A stretch of 64,000 nucleotides of DNA, from assembly GCA_036971615.1 (NCBI GenBank), contig JAYKKR010000041.1, positions 124,001 through 188,000 on the forward strand, in the 5' to 3' direction. Both the position numbers and the translations under genes were made by a program. The DNA is from Amyloporia xantha. Taxonomy: Eukaryota; Basidiomycota; Agaricomycetes; Polyporales; Adustoporiaceae. Positions 54,599 through 64,000 of the stretch are shown in pieces (positions within the stretch are counted from its first letter, which is position 1; every line of letters begins with the position of its first letter). Below the pieces are notes generated by a model that was not told the DNA's origin, did no database searches, and saw nothing but the letters and a program-made list of their open reading frames with translations.

Positions 54599-57500
54599 TC
54601 AGAATGCAATCTCATGAGCATGATGATCGGGCGTACTTATTAACATAGAATGCCTCGAATGCATCGAGGAGTCCGAAAAATGAAAATTACGGGGTAGAAT
54701 ATACTCGCCTGCAACCCCAATAAGATGCGCTGCGCGTAAGATGCTGTCAATGAGAATGACCGAAGTGGTACGGCTGCCATCGAAGTCAAGATCGGGTGTG
54801 ACAACCCACATCCCGGTTTCTTCATCGGGCTCATCGCCTACTGCTGAGAACTCCTCAACGAGTGCACAATCTACCATGCAATCGTCTAATCGAAACGAAA
54901 AGAAGAGCCGTACCCGCCCAACAAATAGGCCACGGAAACCGTCCTGAGAAGGGTCCTTGCTGATATAGACACAGTCGTAACGGGGAGGTCCTCCCCGCCA
55001 AGTCGGAGTTGCACGAATACGTTCGCGATGCATGCCGCCAACACCCGACAAGTCACTTGGTGCATAGTATGTTGCCACCGCAGAGTGGAATACTTGAACA
55101 TGGCTGGCGTCGCAAACTGGAAGATCGTTGTCATCTGGTAGAGGTTCCTCAGGATGAGCTGCTGCAAAAAGGCAATGAGCGACAAGGGCGGGGAGGTGGG
55201 GAGTGTGAATATGAATACCCAGGGCCTCAAGTGTGCGCGGAGATCTTGGCACTGTGATACCAAATTAAGATTGAATAATGTCGTATGCACCATAGTCCCA
55301 TGAGTGAGAACGCACCTGATCGGCGTGCCATTGTGACCTCACCATCAATGTGCGGGCCGTCAACAAGCCCAAACTCCTCCTCGTTGCCATCATCGTCTTC
55401 GCATCCCTCGTCTCCATCAACCTCGCCGTCTGCATGTTCCTCACCCTGATCCCTAATCTCACTGACACTGGCTTGATCTTCGTCGTTTTCTCCGAGAGTC
55501 CCAAGCCAGGCAGCAAGTGCCTCTGAGAGGCATGTGCCGTGAAGCATACCCCTTGCTGTAAAGTCAACACGAGAAGCCGCAAGCTTGTCCAGTCGCTGGT
55601 TTGTGAGAAGCATTTGGCCCAGCGCATCGAAGCGACTTGAGCGGCGCCACGGCTCCTTAACAGCCTTGATGTGTTTCGCTTCGGTAATCGAAGAACAAAG
55701 GCCGTTAGGTGCGCCGTGGTTGCGGATGTGACGCGCGTAGTGATCAAGAGAGTGCTGTCGGGGCATTGAGAAACCGGTAGGTCGGACGCCGGTCTCACGG
55801 AAGACTTCCCGGTGGGAATGGAAGTCAGCGAGTGCGTTTTCGATTTGGAGTATGGTCTTTTCAGTCTGGACAGCTCGCCGAACAAGATAGCAGAATTCTA
55901 AAAAAGCACTGATGGCGCGAACCATACGAGGCGGTACCAGACCTTGGATTGCGGGAAGATAGACCTGAATGGAAAGAGCACAGTAGCATTGAGGATTGGA
56001 TCAGGGGACCGAAGGGATCTGATATTCAGAGGAAACGGACCTTCATCAATGCCTTTGAGTCGTCACCCGTCCACTGCTTGAAGTCTCGCCCTTGGGGAAA
56101 ACGTTGTAGGCCTGGAAATGGGGGTGCAGCTGCTATTCTGTCATTCAACACATGTAGTACCATGCGGACCTTCAGCATTGTTCACACGTCCTGTCTAGAG
56201 TGACATGAATGTACCTTCGGTCAATCTGATCGAGCATTGTATTCCCTCGTGATTCACCATGCGTCTGAATGAGATACAGGCCGACCCAAGTGACAAGATG
56301 GTCCTTGAATGATCCCTTGATAACTTGATGAAGGAGATCACCTGAAAGCAGCTCATGGATGTCGGCTCGGGGGAAATTGCTCGTGAATGGCTACAAAATG
56401 ATAAGTATGAGCAGTGCACTGATTGGGAAATGATACTTACTATAACATTCGCAACTAGCCCGTAGTCATGCCATAATGTCCCTGGATCGAACGCCCGCAT
56501 GAGCTCCTCAGTATGCTCTCGTGATCGTCGGCCATCAGGTATCGGGCTGTCAAGATTATCTCGATGTTGTAAACAGCTACATACGAACATATTAGGGGTG
56601 ACGAAACAGGTACTACTTAGATTGCAATGTACTCACGTCGGACACCAGCCCTGTACTATACAGGACACCAGAGCTTGTTCTGGGTAATCCGCGATATATG
56701 GCGCAATGCCATAAATTACTCGTCGGAAGTGGCCATCTGGACAGCGCGCAATCTCGGGTTTTGACATGCCAGGTCGTAGCGCATCAAGGATGAAGGCGAC
56801 ACTTGTGTGGAATAACTGCCGGCGAAAGGTACGGTAGTCATCCGTGTCAGCATCCTTGCATTCAGCTAACAATAGCAAATGTTGATATTAAAGCCTTATC
56901 ACTGTTCTTAGCACGCACCTTTAGGTATGGCTAAAAACGCGACAACGGAGACCGCATCACGATGAGCTCGGCGCACGCCATTGAACACATTTCCGTCTGA
57001 GAGATAAAGAGGGTAATAGTCGGTTTGCCCTGTTGCGACTGAAACGGTAGTCTTGTCACTACCGAGAACCACTGGAACAAACATGGCACCATGTGTGTCT
57101 TCATCACGGGAGATCTCGTCCTGAGGATCAAAGTGAGCATGCTGGAAAGAATTAGCTGTAGACGACACATAGCATACCGCTTGTCTCCACGCCCAGTTCC
57201 CTGACATAAGGTTTGTATACTGACGCCTTCCTTCTGAATCAAACTCCCGATACGGTGCCGTATCGAACTCGCCATCAAAGTCGACATTACCAAGCATATT
57301 CAGGATCATAGCGCGAGGATCACGAAACCAAATCTCGTGCTCCGCGCTCATCCATGTTGGTACTTCACCATCAGGAACAGGTCCAGTGTAGTGTACTGTA
57401 AATGACTGCCATGGGACATCACCTAGTGGAGTAGAGTCGATCACCGAATGCAAGTCCTTGTAGTCTGCGAACGGAGGAGAGCGTCCATCTTGCAAAGTCG

Positions 57501-58047
57501 AAGCTGCCCAGAGATCCATAAGAACGTTGATCTTCGGCTGCGGCATCTGCGTCGATTTGAACAAGAATTCCGCTAGCTCAAATTCAATGCGATTGTTATA
57601 CGGAGTCCAGTCGTGAGGATCGGTTTGGGTCTGCGGCGGAGGTGGTGATCCTAGAGGTAGATATTCGCCATCTTGCGTGCAGGGACGGCCTACCGATGGA
57701 CCAGACATTGCATATTAGCCTGCTGTTGTGGAAGACGAAGTACACAAGCAAATATGCCACTTACCGTTAATAAGGGGGTGCACTTGACGGTGTACACCTT
57801 CTGATTTACGGGCCTGAAAATTGTTTTGAGCTTCGCCATGGGGGTGTGCAGACGTGGATTGGCTGCCCGACTGAGTCGAAGAGGTCACGGCTGCCACAGC
57901 TGTTGGATGCTGAAGCCCGCTGTGCATGGCGTTGTGGTGCTGGGTACGCCCCGATGCATTGCGAAATGTGCGTTCACATGCCGGACATTGAAAGCGTAGG
58001 GCCGCATGCTTTCGGCGTCGCTGCGCCAGGTTAATAGGCATACTCAC
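54599..58047 (-). CDS. Plavaka-family transposase
   Basis: A multi-exon gene on the minus strand starting with a C2H2 zinc finger (CPACERTFRNASGRTQHHNAMH from residue 20), then DWTPYNNRIEFELAEFLF, SFTVHYTGPVPDGEVPTWM, WFRDPRAMILNMLGN, GNWAWRQAVCYV, LRPGMSKPEIARCPDGHFRR..YIADYPEQALVSCIVQGWCPTC, PRADIHELLSGDLLHQVIKGSFKDHLV, FSMPRQHSLDHYARHIRNHG and a C-terminal YYAPSDLSGVGGMHRERIR..GDEPDEETGMWVV, ending in PDHHAHEIAF. These are the usual blocks of agaricomycete Plavaka transposases, which belong to the wider CACTA-like group. Several short introns interrupt the frame with proper borders. An acidic Asp/Glu-rich insert occurs near 55350-55460. No stop or frameshift was seen, so it may be functional. 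Confidence 0.88.
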
Positions 58048-58564
58048 TTGCGCGGGGGAGACCAGACGTCCAGAGGAAGCTTGGATAGCAGCAAAGTTTC
58101 AATTCAAACAAAAATACATAACTTCCGTCGCAGTGCACTTCGCGCACGAGGGGCGACGCGTGCGCACGGGCCAGGTGCAATCTAGTTGTCTGGGTGAATG
58201 AAAATTGCGGCGGGCCCGATCCTGCTCTACCGGTCGATTCCGCTATCACACCCCTTCATTTTTCCCTCGCCAATGCACCACCATCACCTCACTGAGCCAC
58301 ATACCCTCCACAAAATTCTGTCATCTATAATGTCATGCTGGTTTTACAAACGTCAGTACCTGCTGAAATGACACATTCCTCATGTCAGACTCACCACAAC
58401 TAATCCACCAACATGTTTATAAGACCTTCATGTTCCACGGCTCAAGCTCATTCCTTTCCCCAACTTCCAGACATTGCTAGACTGGACTTGGGAACCTTCC
58501 ACTCGTTCATTCCATCAGTTGTCGAATCACACTCCTTAGCTTCGTAAACTCATCTCTATCCAGT

Positions 58565-60581
58565 ATGGCATACGGTACGCGTTCAACCACTTCTGCCGAC
58601 CTGACCACCCAGCCAAATTACCGTGCTCTGGCCGGTCTTGAAGCAGAGGGTCGGAAGCCGCGGCGCACAGCTGCACAGATCGAGGCGGATCGTGAGCGGA
58701 TGAAAGCACGAGAAGCAGGTGAGACCTCAAACAGAGTAGCCATTGCCCAGCGCATCGCGGAGCTTGAGGCCGAGCTGGCTCGTAAAGACGCTACAGAGGT
58801 ATGTATTTGTCACATCGATCGATTCTTGAACTTTCAGCTGATGTTGCTTCTGTGTCGAGGCTTCCACAGCGGTCGTTGACACTGACGTAGAGTCAGATGG
58901 AAACGGTGAGGCAGATGACAAGGACATTGACGAGGGCAGCAGCAAGAAGAAAGGTCGCCGCAAGAGCACCAAGTTGGCGCGTTCAGACATTGTCGCGGCG
59001 CGCAGTCAGATGGAAGCGCTAGACGCGTCCCATAAGGCACGTGCACGTGTCAACACGCCCTCCACAGAGACCACCAAGAGTACGAAGCGCAAGGCCTCTG
59101 GGAACGTTAATGCTGAGGGGTACGTCCTTAATCTCCATTGTACATATATGCACTCACAGAATTTGGTGTAGCCCCAAGAAAGCCAAGCCGTTGCACCCCT
59201 CTGGTCTGCGCAAGAGCTGGGTTCCTCCACCGGCGAGGTCCGCTCCGAGTCGCCAGGACGATAAACCTCCTGTAGCGTCTGTTGCATTTGCAACGGGGGC
59301 TGAATCTGCCGCACACCATATCCCTGCTGATTCCACAGCCGACCATCCAGATATGCACAGCCGTATCGCAGAGGTTGCCGTGCATCCTACACAAGAAGGG
59401 CGAACCGTGCAGGCGCGGAATACTGTACAGGTGAGTATAGACATGTCTATCTAGGTAAAACCAACTGAAATGACTGAATCTCCCAGGGCGTGGTACAGAT
59501 TTATAAAACCGCGGGTGCACCTGACGATCCGGAGGGTCCCCCGGGTGGTGGTTCGACGGTAGCTGCTTCCGGCCGTCGTCCCCGTCGCAAGTACACCAAC
59601 GCAGACTTGCCGATTCCTAGCGAGCTTATGGGCCGTTGGCGGTTTATGTACATCCCGCGCGTACTAAAGTTTCTTGGCGACGTCTCGCTGCATCTATGGT
59701 CGTTATATGGTATTGATCTCCTCGGTTTGGTGCGGCGCCTGTTCCAAGAAGTATTCCCGGAATTGGAGATAATCATTCTCGTACATGATGTTATCTACAA
59801 GCTAGTAAGTTCTTCATCATGATAGCTTCCACCCGATTGACTGTTAATTCTAATCACTCACTCGTAGACATTGCAAAAGATCTACGAGTGGCGCGCTGGT
59901 TTCGGGAAAACTGCGATCGATGCCGTTGCCTCTTTCATGGATGAGTCCGAGAAGCTCTTCCCCGACGCGCAGGCCAAGGCTGACTGGGTCAAATATGCCC
60001 TTGGCCCTGGTTTACCTTTCCGCTATGCTGGCGGCAAGATCGCCGAAAACGGCGCTGTATGTTCATGATTTGGATGGTCGGTGCTCTCTAACTCTTCTTC
60101 TTGACAGTGCAAACCTGTTGGTATATTCCAAGCCGACTATATCACTCGGACACTTGGATATCATTTTGCTGTGACTGCACGGAAGGCCGATGAATCAGAC
60201 TATCCCTATGCTGCTCTTGCATTCTCTCTCGCTGCGGTCAGTCTCTCTGTATTAATTCTGATCATGTTGCGCACAACTGAACATCTTCAAATACAGGTTG
60301 AGCGTGCACTGAGGACATATTCGACTGGCTCCTTCAAGAAACCCGACGACCGATTCTCGCAAGACAAGTATGGCACCTCGGCGACTCATTATCTCAATTC
60401 AACTATTGACCTCAAGGAATCGACGTGGGCCAAGATCCTCGATGCCGCGGAGTGGTATGGCGACATGCAGAGCCCTTTAGCTGCCGGTGAGGTTGGTGAT
60501 GGAGAGGCCGCTGAAGATGATCGAGAATGTATTCAAGACTCAGACACCGAGCCAGAGATGTCTGATGATGCCGAAAACTGA
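58565..60581 (+). CDS. Partner protein of the Plavaka element, uncharacterised
   Basis: A divergent gene within the element. Exon 1 is 58565-58798 (MAYGTRSTTSADLTT, then a Lys/Arg/Glu helix RQ-type coiled coil: AQRIAELEAELARK). Further exons cover about 58893-59119, 59172-59429, 59487-59800, 59868-60057, 60108-60237 and 60297-60581, all in frame through GT..AG introns. The middle is basic and disordered (SSKKKGRRKSTKLARSD; TKRKASG). The second half looks folded (YIPRVLKFLGDVSLHLWSLYG, RAGFGKTAIDAVASFMDES, DYITRTLGYHFAVTARKAD), and the end is acidic. No family was recognised by name. Its place beside the transposase suggests an element-encoded accessory or DNA-binding function (inference). Confidence 0.7.
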
Positions 60582-61340
60582 AGGTATAGGCACCGTCACT
60601 TCAGATGGATCTACAGACTGCATGTTCTGACTTCTAGTGCTAGGTTCACAATCATTCTCGTCAAATCAGATGCCGCTATTCACCGAAGTTGGACTATACC
60701 CCGTGCGGCCCTTGCATCACTCTCTTAGGACTTTGGCCTCAGTCTCGTTATCGCGTGCCTATGAATCGATAGACATCATTATATCTGCATTTTTGTATAT
60801 AATTATTTTTATTGTATATAGCTACAGCCATTGATCCTGAATACACGTATTTGATGTTTTCATACCGTCTGAATAACTGTCTGAACGAAAATGTAATTAA
60901 TCTGACGAAAGCTGGTTATATCACTGAGCGGTCTGATCGGGAGCTGAAATAAGTCCTAGCCATCTTAATCCCGCAGGTGCGTTCTGGGTAAGAACCGGTC
61001 AACTTAAGACTTACGCTCTGAGACGGTCTGACTCAGACCTCTCAGATAGTTCAGACGACTCGCCGTTTTGCTGATGCGATGGTCGTCAGAGAGACCTGAA
61101 GCATCATTTTTAGCGGAATATAAAGGAATATCAGTGACAAACACAAAATAAGAGATACTGCAATATACTGATACTTGTCATTTGAAAACAACGGCCATTG
61201 GTTTGCCTCACTGTGGCGTCCCATCTTACAGACTTGATTGATTCCAGATGGGCGCATTTGGTCGATTCGTTTGCTTTTATTAAGATCAGGAAGAGGGTCA
61301 TTTCCAAAATTTTCCATACGTGATGCTGTGTGGAACCCGA
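60582..61340. other. Right end of the Plavaka element and the spacer to SDR gene 2
   Basis: Non-coding. Holds GTCTGA/TCAGAC repeats, the right terminus (61060-61076), the CGA duplication and then about 260 bp of host DNA. Confidence 0.6.
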
Positions 61341-62365
61341 TCACCAAGGAATCTGGGTGCCATCGCGGTTGTAGAACCTCACTCCTTCTTCGGCCTTTGC
61401 CTCCATGATCACTTTCAAGCATGCTATGGCAGATTCTTGAGGGCTCAGCTTCTTAATCGATGGTGCATTTTTATAAACCCAAGCATCAACTTGATGGCCC
61501 ATTTCAGTATCGACCCAGCCTAGAATTTCCATCGGCTGGGATAAGCGGAATGATAAGGTCGTCCTCAGCGCCAATGCTTACCTGGATGCACAAGAGCCAT
61601 CGTAATGCCCTCCGCATTAAGGGCCGTGCCCCATCTTCGAGCAAGCCTAGAATAGTATGTGCTGTCAGCCTAATTCAGCGAACAGCGAGCAACGAGCGAC
61701 AGAGCGTACATGTTAAGGGCTGCCTTCGTCGCAGCATACGTGTCGACCAGCCCGCTAGCGAACGGCGCACGCTCGAGGGACCCGCCACCGGACGTGATAA
61801 ACGACACCTTCTTGCCGCTTCCCTTCCGGATGAGAGGGATAAAAGCGCGGCCGACGCGGAGGGGCCCAATGGTGTTGACGCGCAGCTCTTCCTCGAAAAG
61901 ATTTAGATCACTTACCAAGCAGAAATACACATGTGTGCCCATGAACAAGTCAGCGACGGACGGCCAGAATAAGCTCGCGCTTGGGTGAAATTCACGTACG
62001 CCTCTTCGGCAGACCCATTTTGTAGGCAAACTCCAGCGTTGTGGATAAGACAGTCCAAGCCATTGGGCAACAGCGCCGACGTCTCATCCGCAGCCAGACG
62101 GACATTCGCCTCGTCGGTCACGTCCAACATAAGAATCTTAAACCGATCCTCGGGGTAGTCCGCTTTCAGAGCCTGTATACCGCTCGATCCGCTTGGGTTC
62201 CGTGCTGTCGCTATCACGACATTCTCGGGATCTTTGAGCTGGTGTACGAGGAAGTCTATTAGGCAACATATCATCGTGGAGCAGGAAGGGACAGCTACGT
62301 ACCAGCTCTTCAGCGAAGGCAAGCCCGATCCCTCTACTTGCCCCGATAATGAGGTAGGACGGCAT
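61341..62365 (-). CDS. Short-chain dehydrogenase/reductase, paralogue 2
   Basis: An NAD(P)-dependent SDR, substrate unknown. Five exons on the minus strand: 62365-62303, 62238-62000, 61910-61710, 61646-61582 and 61520-61341. The number and positions of introns match paralogue 1 at 22073. The cofactor motif reads IGASRGIG (Ile for the usual Thr), the NNAG site reads HNAG, and the active site is YAATK, followed by LVHPGWVDTEMG and the C-terminal FYNRDGTQIPW. The two substitutions at usually conserved places may alter function. The start is set at MPSYLIIGASRG by alignment with paralogue 1; an in-frame Met lies 12 codons upstream (62401). Confidence 0.9.
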
Positions 62366-63058
62366 AAGCCTGAGAGTGGGCGCGTGAAAATCGATGAGCA
62401 AGAACCTATGGTAGTCGCACAGGAGGCGTTTCGAAAAAACTCATCACGCTACACTATATACTCGGTTGATGAGAGAAAAGGTCTACTACAGGTATGTAAT
62501 AACCGAGTATCAGGGTTTACCTACATCGGAGAGCACGCGCCGTCGTTTGGACGAACTACCTCCGAGCTGCATCAGACGAGAAAGGTTCTCACTCTTATCA
62601 TGTTCTGTACCTTGTCCGACTCATTCGCGAACCATCCCGAGGATATTCCACTGACTCACCGCAGGGACTCGGCGACCTCTCGGTCGGACGAATGTGCAGA
62701 TAACGCTAGGAGTGGCTTGCTGCAAGCCAGCACTGAAAACTCAGAATCAAGAGACAAGTAATAAGAAATGACTTGTGCAGAGTAGAAGAGCTGGCGACGA
62801 CGTGATAGCGAGAAGACCTGATTGCGTGATGGCACACAATCCTCTTCCTTCAAGTCCCAAAGTTTATGGAACCGATCCAGAACGATCGTGTGAGACCTCA
62901 GTGAGACATGGACTCTCCTTACAGCCCTTGGACAGTCCCTGAAAACTTTGAGTCAACGACTGAGATCTAGGACGAGGTTTCAACTTAATATCCTGGACTT
63001 CCGCCTTTGCGACGCGTCTCGCACGTGATACATTGAGAGGGATCACGTGTGTGAGTCC
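62366..63058. other. Intergenic region, nothing recognised
   Basis: No supported gene. Ends at the A-tail of the non-LTR element. Confidence 0.55.
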
Positions 63059-64000
63059 TTTTTTTTTTATTTTTAAATTCTACGAATTTATACTCTATAC
63101 TAGTAAGTACATGCAGAGTGCTGGACATGTAGATAATGTGGGCTCCACGCCCTACCGTGATCGCGTTCCAGAGCGGTCTGCAACCTGGGGCGGCGAAGCC
63201 GCCCTATCTTAACACCATACCATAACCGTCCCCGTAAGGCCGGTCCCTGGAGCGCACTCAGGGGGAACCCCGGTTAGAGGCTCCCACGCACGCCCACGAC
63301 CAAAGGCACTTCCACCTAAGGCTAGTAAAGGATGGGCGCCCGGTAAGGCATCTCGCCGCTATGTGCCCTCACCTCCACCCCTACAGTTTTCAGGGCAAAG
63401 AAGCAGGCTATTCGTAATCTAGTGATTGTCCGCTAGGTGCCGGGGAAGGGGGATCCGGATCATCTAATTGTTCCCGGATCCCCCTCCACTCTTTCTGAAT
63501 GTCCTCCGACACCTTGAGCACGTCGTACCATTCCGTAAATTCATTGAACTTAGCGCTACACACTTCTGTTGCATCTGGGTCTAAGTGGCGTTCATCATGG
63601 AATTTCTTCCAAGCCGCCACTCGTCCTTTAGTGTGGGCATGGAGTGTAGCATTCGCAATCGAATGGTAATCTCCCTCCTCACGATCTTCGTGAGCCATAG
63701 ATAAAATCTCAGCCCATTCGAATGTTGCCACCCAGCTATTTAGCCGAAGGAACTCCAATACGTCATCTTCCGTCCAGTGGCACTGTGACCGCCTCCTTCT
63801 ATCTTGATGACTTTCCTCTTGAGACGCAGGGGGTACCCACACTCCCTTGGTGCGTATCCAAAATGGACACTCAAACAGAATGTGCTCCCGTGTTTCCGGG
63901 CCGTCACTGAGGCCACAAAGGCACTCAATGGGACCCGCTATGTTGAATCTCTCTCGGTATGCACCACTAGGGAAATGATTTGTAAGGACCCGCGCGACAC
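63059..64000 (-). mobile_element. 3' end of a non-LTR (LINE) retrotransposon, minus strand, cut by the window
   Basis: On the minus strand a coding end (see next entry) is followed by about 350 bp of GC-rich 3' untranslated sequence and a terminal A-rich tail (a T-run on the plus strand at 63059-63075). Coding end, untranslated region and poly(A) together fit the 3' part of a LINE. Confidence 0.72.
63408..64000 (-). CDS. C-terminal end of a LINE reverse transcriptase polyprotein, partial
   Basis: The frame is open from the window edge: ARVLTNHFPSGAYRERFNIA, then a zinc-type end motif CLCGLSDGPETREHILFECP (Cys-x-Cys, later His-x4-Cys), as found after the RNase H domain in fungal LINEs. After it come about 150 charged residues (WKKFHDERHLDPD, EWRGIREQLDDPDPP) and the stop at 63408. 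The reverse transcriptase and endonuclease domains would lie beyond the window. Which LINE clade it belongs to cannot be told from this piece. Confidence 0.7.
   Translation of the reverse strand, partial: VARVLTNHFPSGAYRERFNIAGPIECLCGLSDGPETREHILFECPFWIRTKGVWVPPASQEESHQDRRRRSQCHWTEDDVLEFLRLNSWVATFEWAEILSMAHEDREEGDYHSIANATLHAHTKGRVAAWKKFHDERHLDPDATEVCSAKFNEFTEWYDVLKVSEDIQKEWRGIREQLDDPDPPSPAPSGQSLDYE

Larger units (their letters stand above)
54330..61076. mobile_element. Plavaka-type DNA transposon, apparently complete, two divergent genes
   Basis: CATCAGCAAAACAGCGA at 54330-54346 pairs with the reverse complement of 61060-61076 (one mismatch), and CGA stands outside both ends (54327-54329, 61077-61079), a 3-bp duplication. 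Subterminal GTCTGA motifs cluster at both ends (left about 54367, 54400, 54411; right about 60870, 60880, 60930, 61027, 61050). Inside are an uninterrupted-looking transposase on the minus strand and a partner gene on the plus strand, sharing a 5' region of about 500 bp. At 6.7 kb with both genes readable, the element could be active. Confidence 0.82.

Noticed and set aside
1..64000. CRISPR arrays, bacterial operons, rRNA genes
   Set aside because: None seen. The window is eukaryotic nuclear DNA with spliceosomal introns.

Overview
The window looks like nuclear DNA of an agaricomycete (mushroom-forming) basidiomycete. The evidence is intron-dense genes with short GT..AG introns, often about 50 nt, together with families typical of that class: DUF6698, CxC5/CxC6 cysteine clusters linked to KDZ transposases, Tnp2-type and Plavaka transposases, tandem GH12 glucanases and a fungal histidine acid phosphatase. 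A wood- or litter-decaying lifestyle is an inference from GH12 and phytase. No rRNA, canonical tRNA or CRISPR was seen.

Layout. 1-8.9 kb is accessory: a broken DUF6698 gene, a tRNA-derived SINE candidate with a microsatellite tail, an uncharacterised multi-exon gene convergent with a CxC5/CxC6-KDZ gene, and gene remnants. 9.2-11.2 kb holds the core gene for the 51-kDa flavoprotein of mitochondrial complex I. 11.2-15.4 kb is gene-poor. 15.4-21 kb carries two GH12 glucanase genes with the same nine-exon structure. 22.1-23.1 kb is a short-chain dehydrogenase (SDR).

23.6-47.0 kb is a nested transposon complex. A CACTA-like element (termini CACTGCGGAACC, 3-bp duplication AAT) lies just upstream of a phosphotransferase-like (APH) gene and appears to separate it from its TATA box. 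The element carries a Tnp2 transposase gene and an uncharacterised partner gene in convergent orientation. The transposase gene is interrupted by a 3.3-kb foldback element with very long, minisatellite-rich inverted repeats. The partner gene is interrupted by an 11.2-kb Ty3/gypsy-type LTR retrotransposon with matching 1042-bp LTRs, and its reading frame closes when that element and one copy of the 4-bp duplication are removed.

47.1-53.6 kb returns to host genes: the APH kinase, a membrane-anchored histidine acid phosphatase with a 9-nt microexon, a histone H2B C-terminal remnant and an F-box gene. 54.3-61.1 kb is a second DNA transposon, apparently complete, with 17-bp termini, duplication CGA, a Plavaka transposase and a divergent partner gene. 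A second SDR gene (61.3-62.4 kb, minus strand) has the same exon structure as the first, so the two SDRs flank the transposon-rich segment. The window ends in the 3' end of a non-LTR retrotransposon on the minus strand.

All reading was by eye. Exon boundaries come from splice consensus and frame continuity, and family assignments come from recognised motifs, without database searches.
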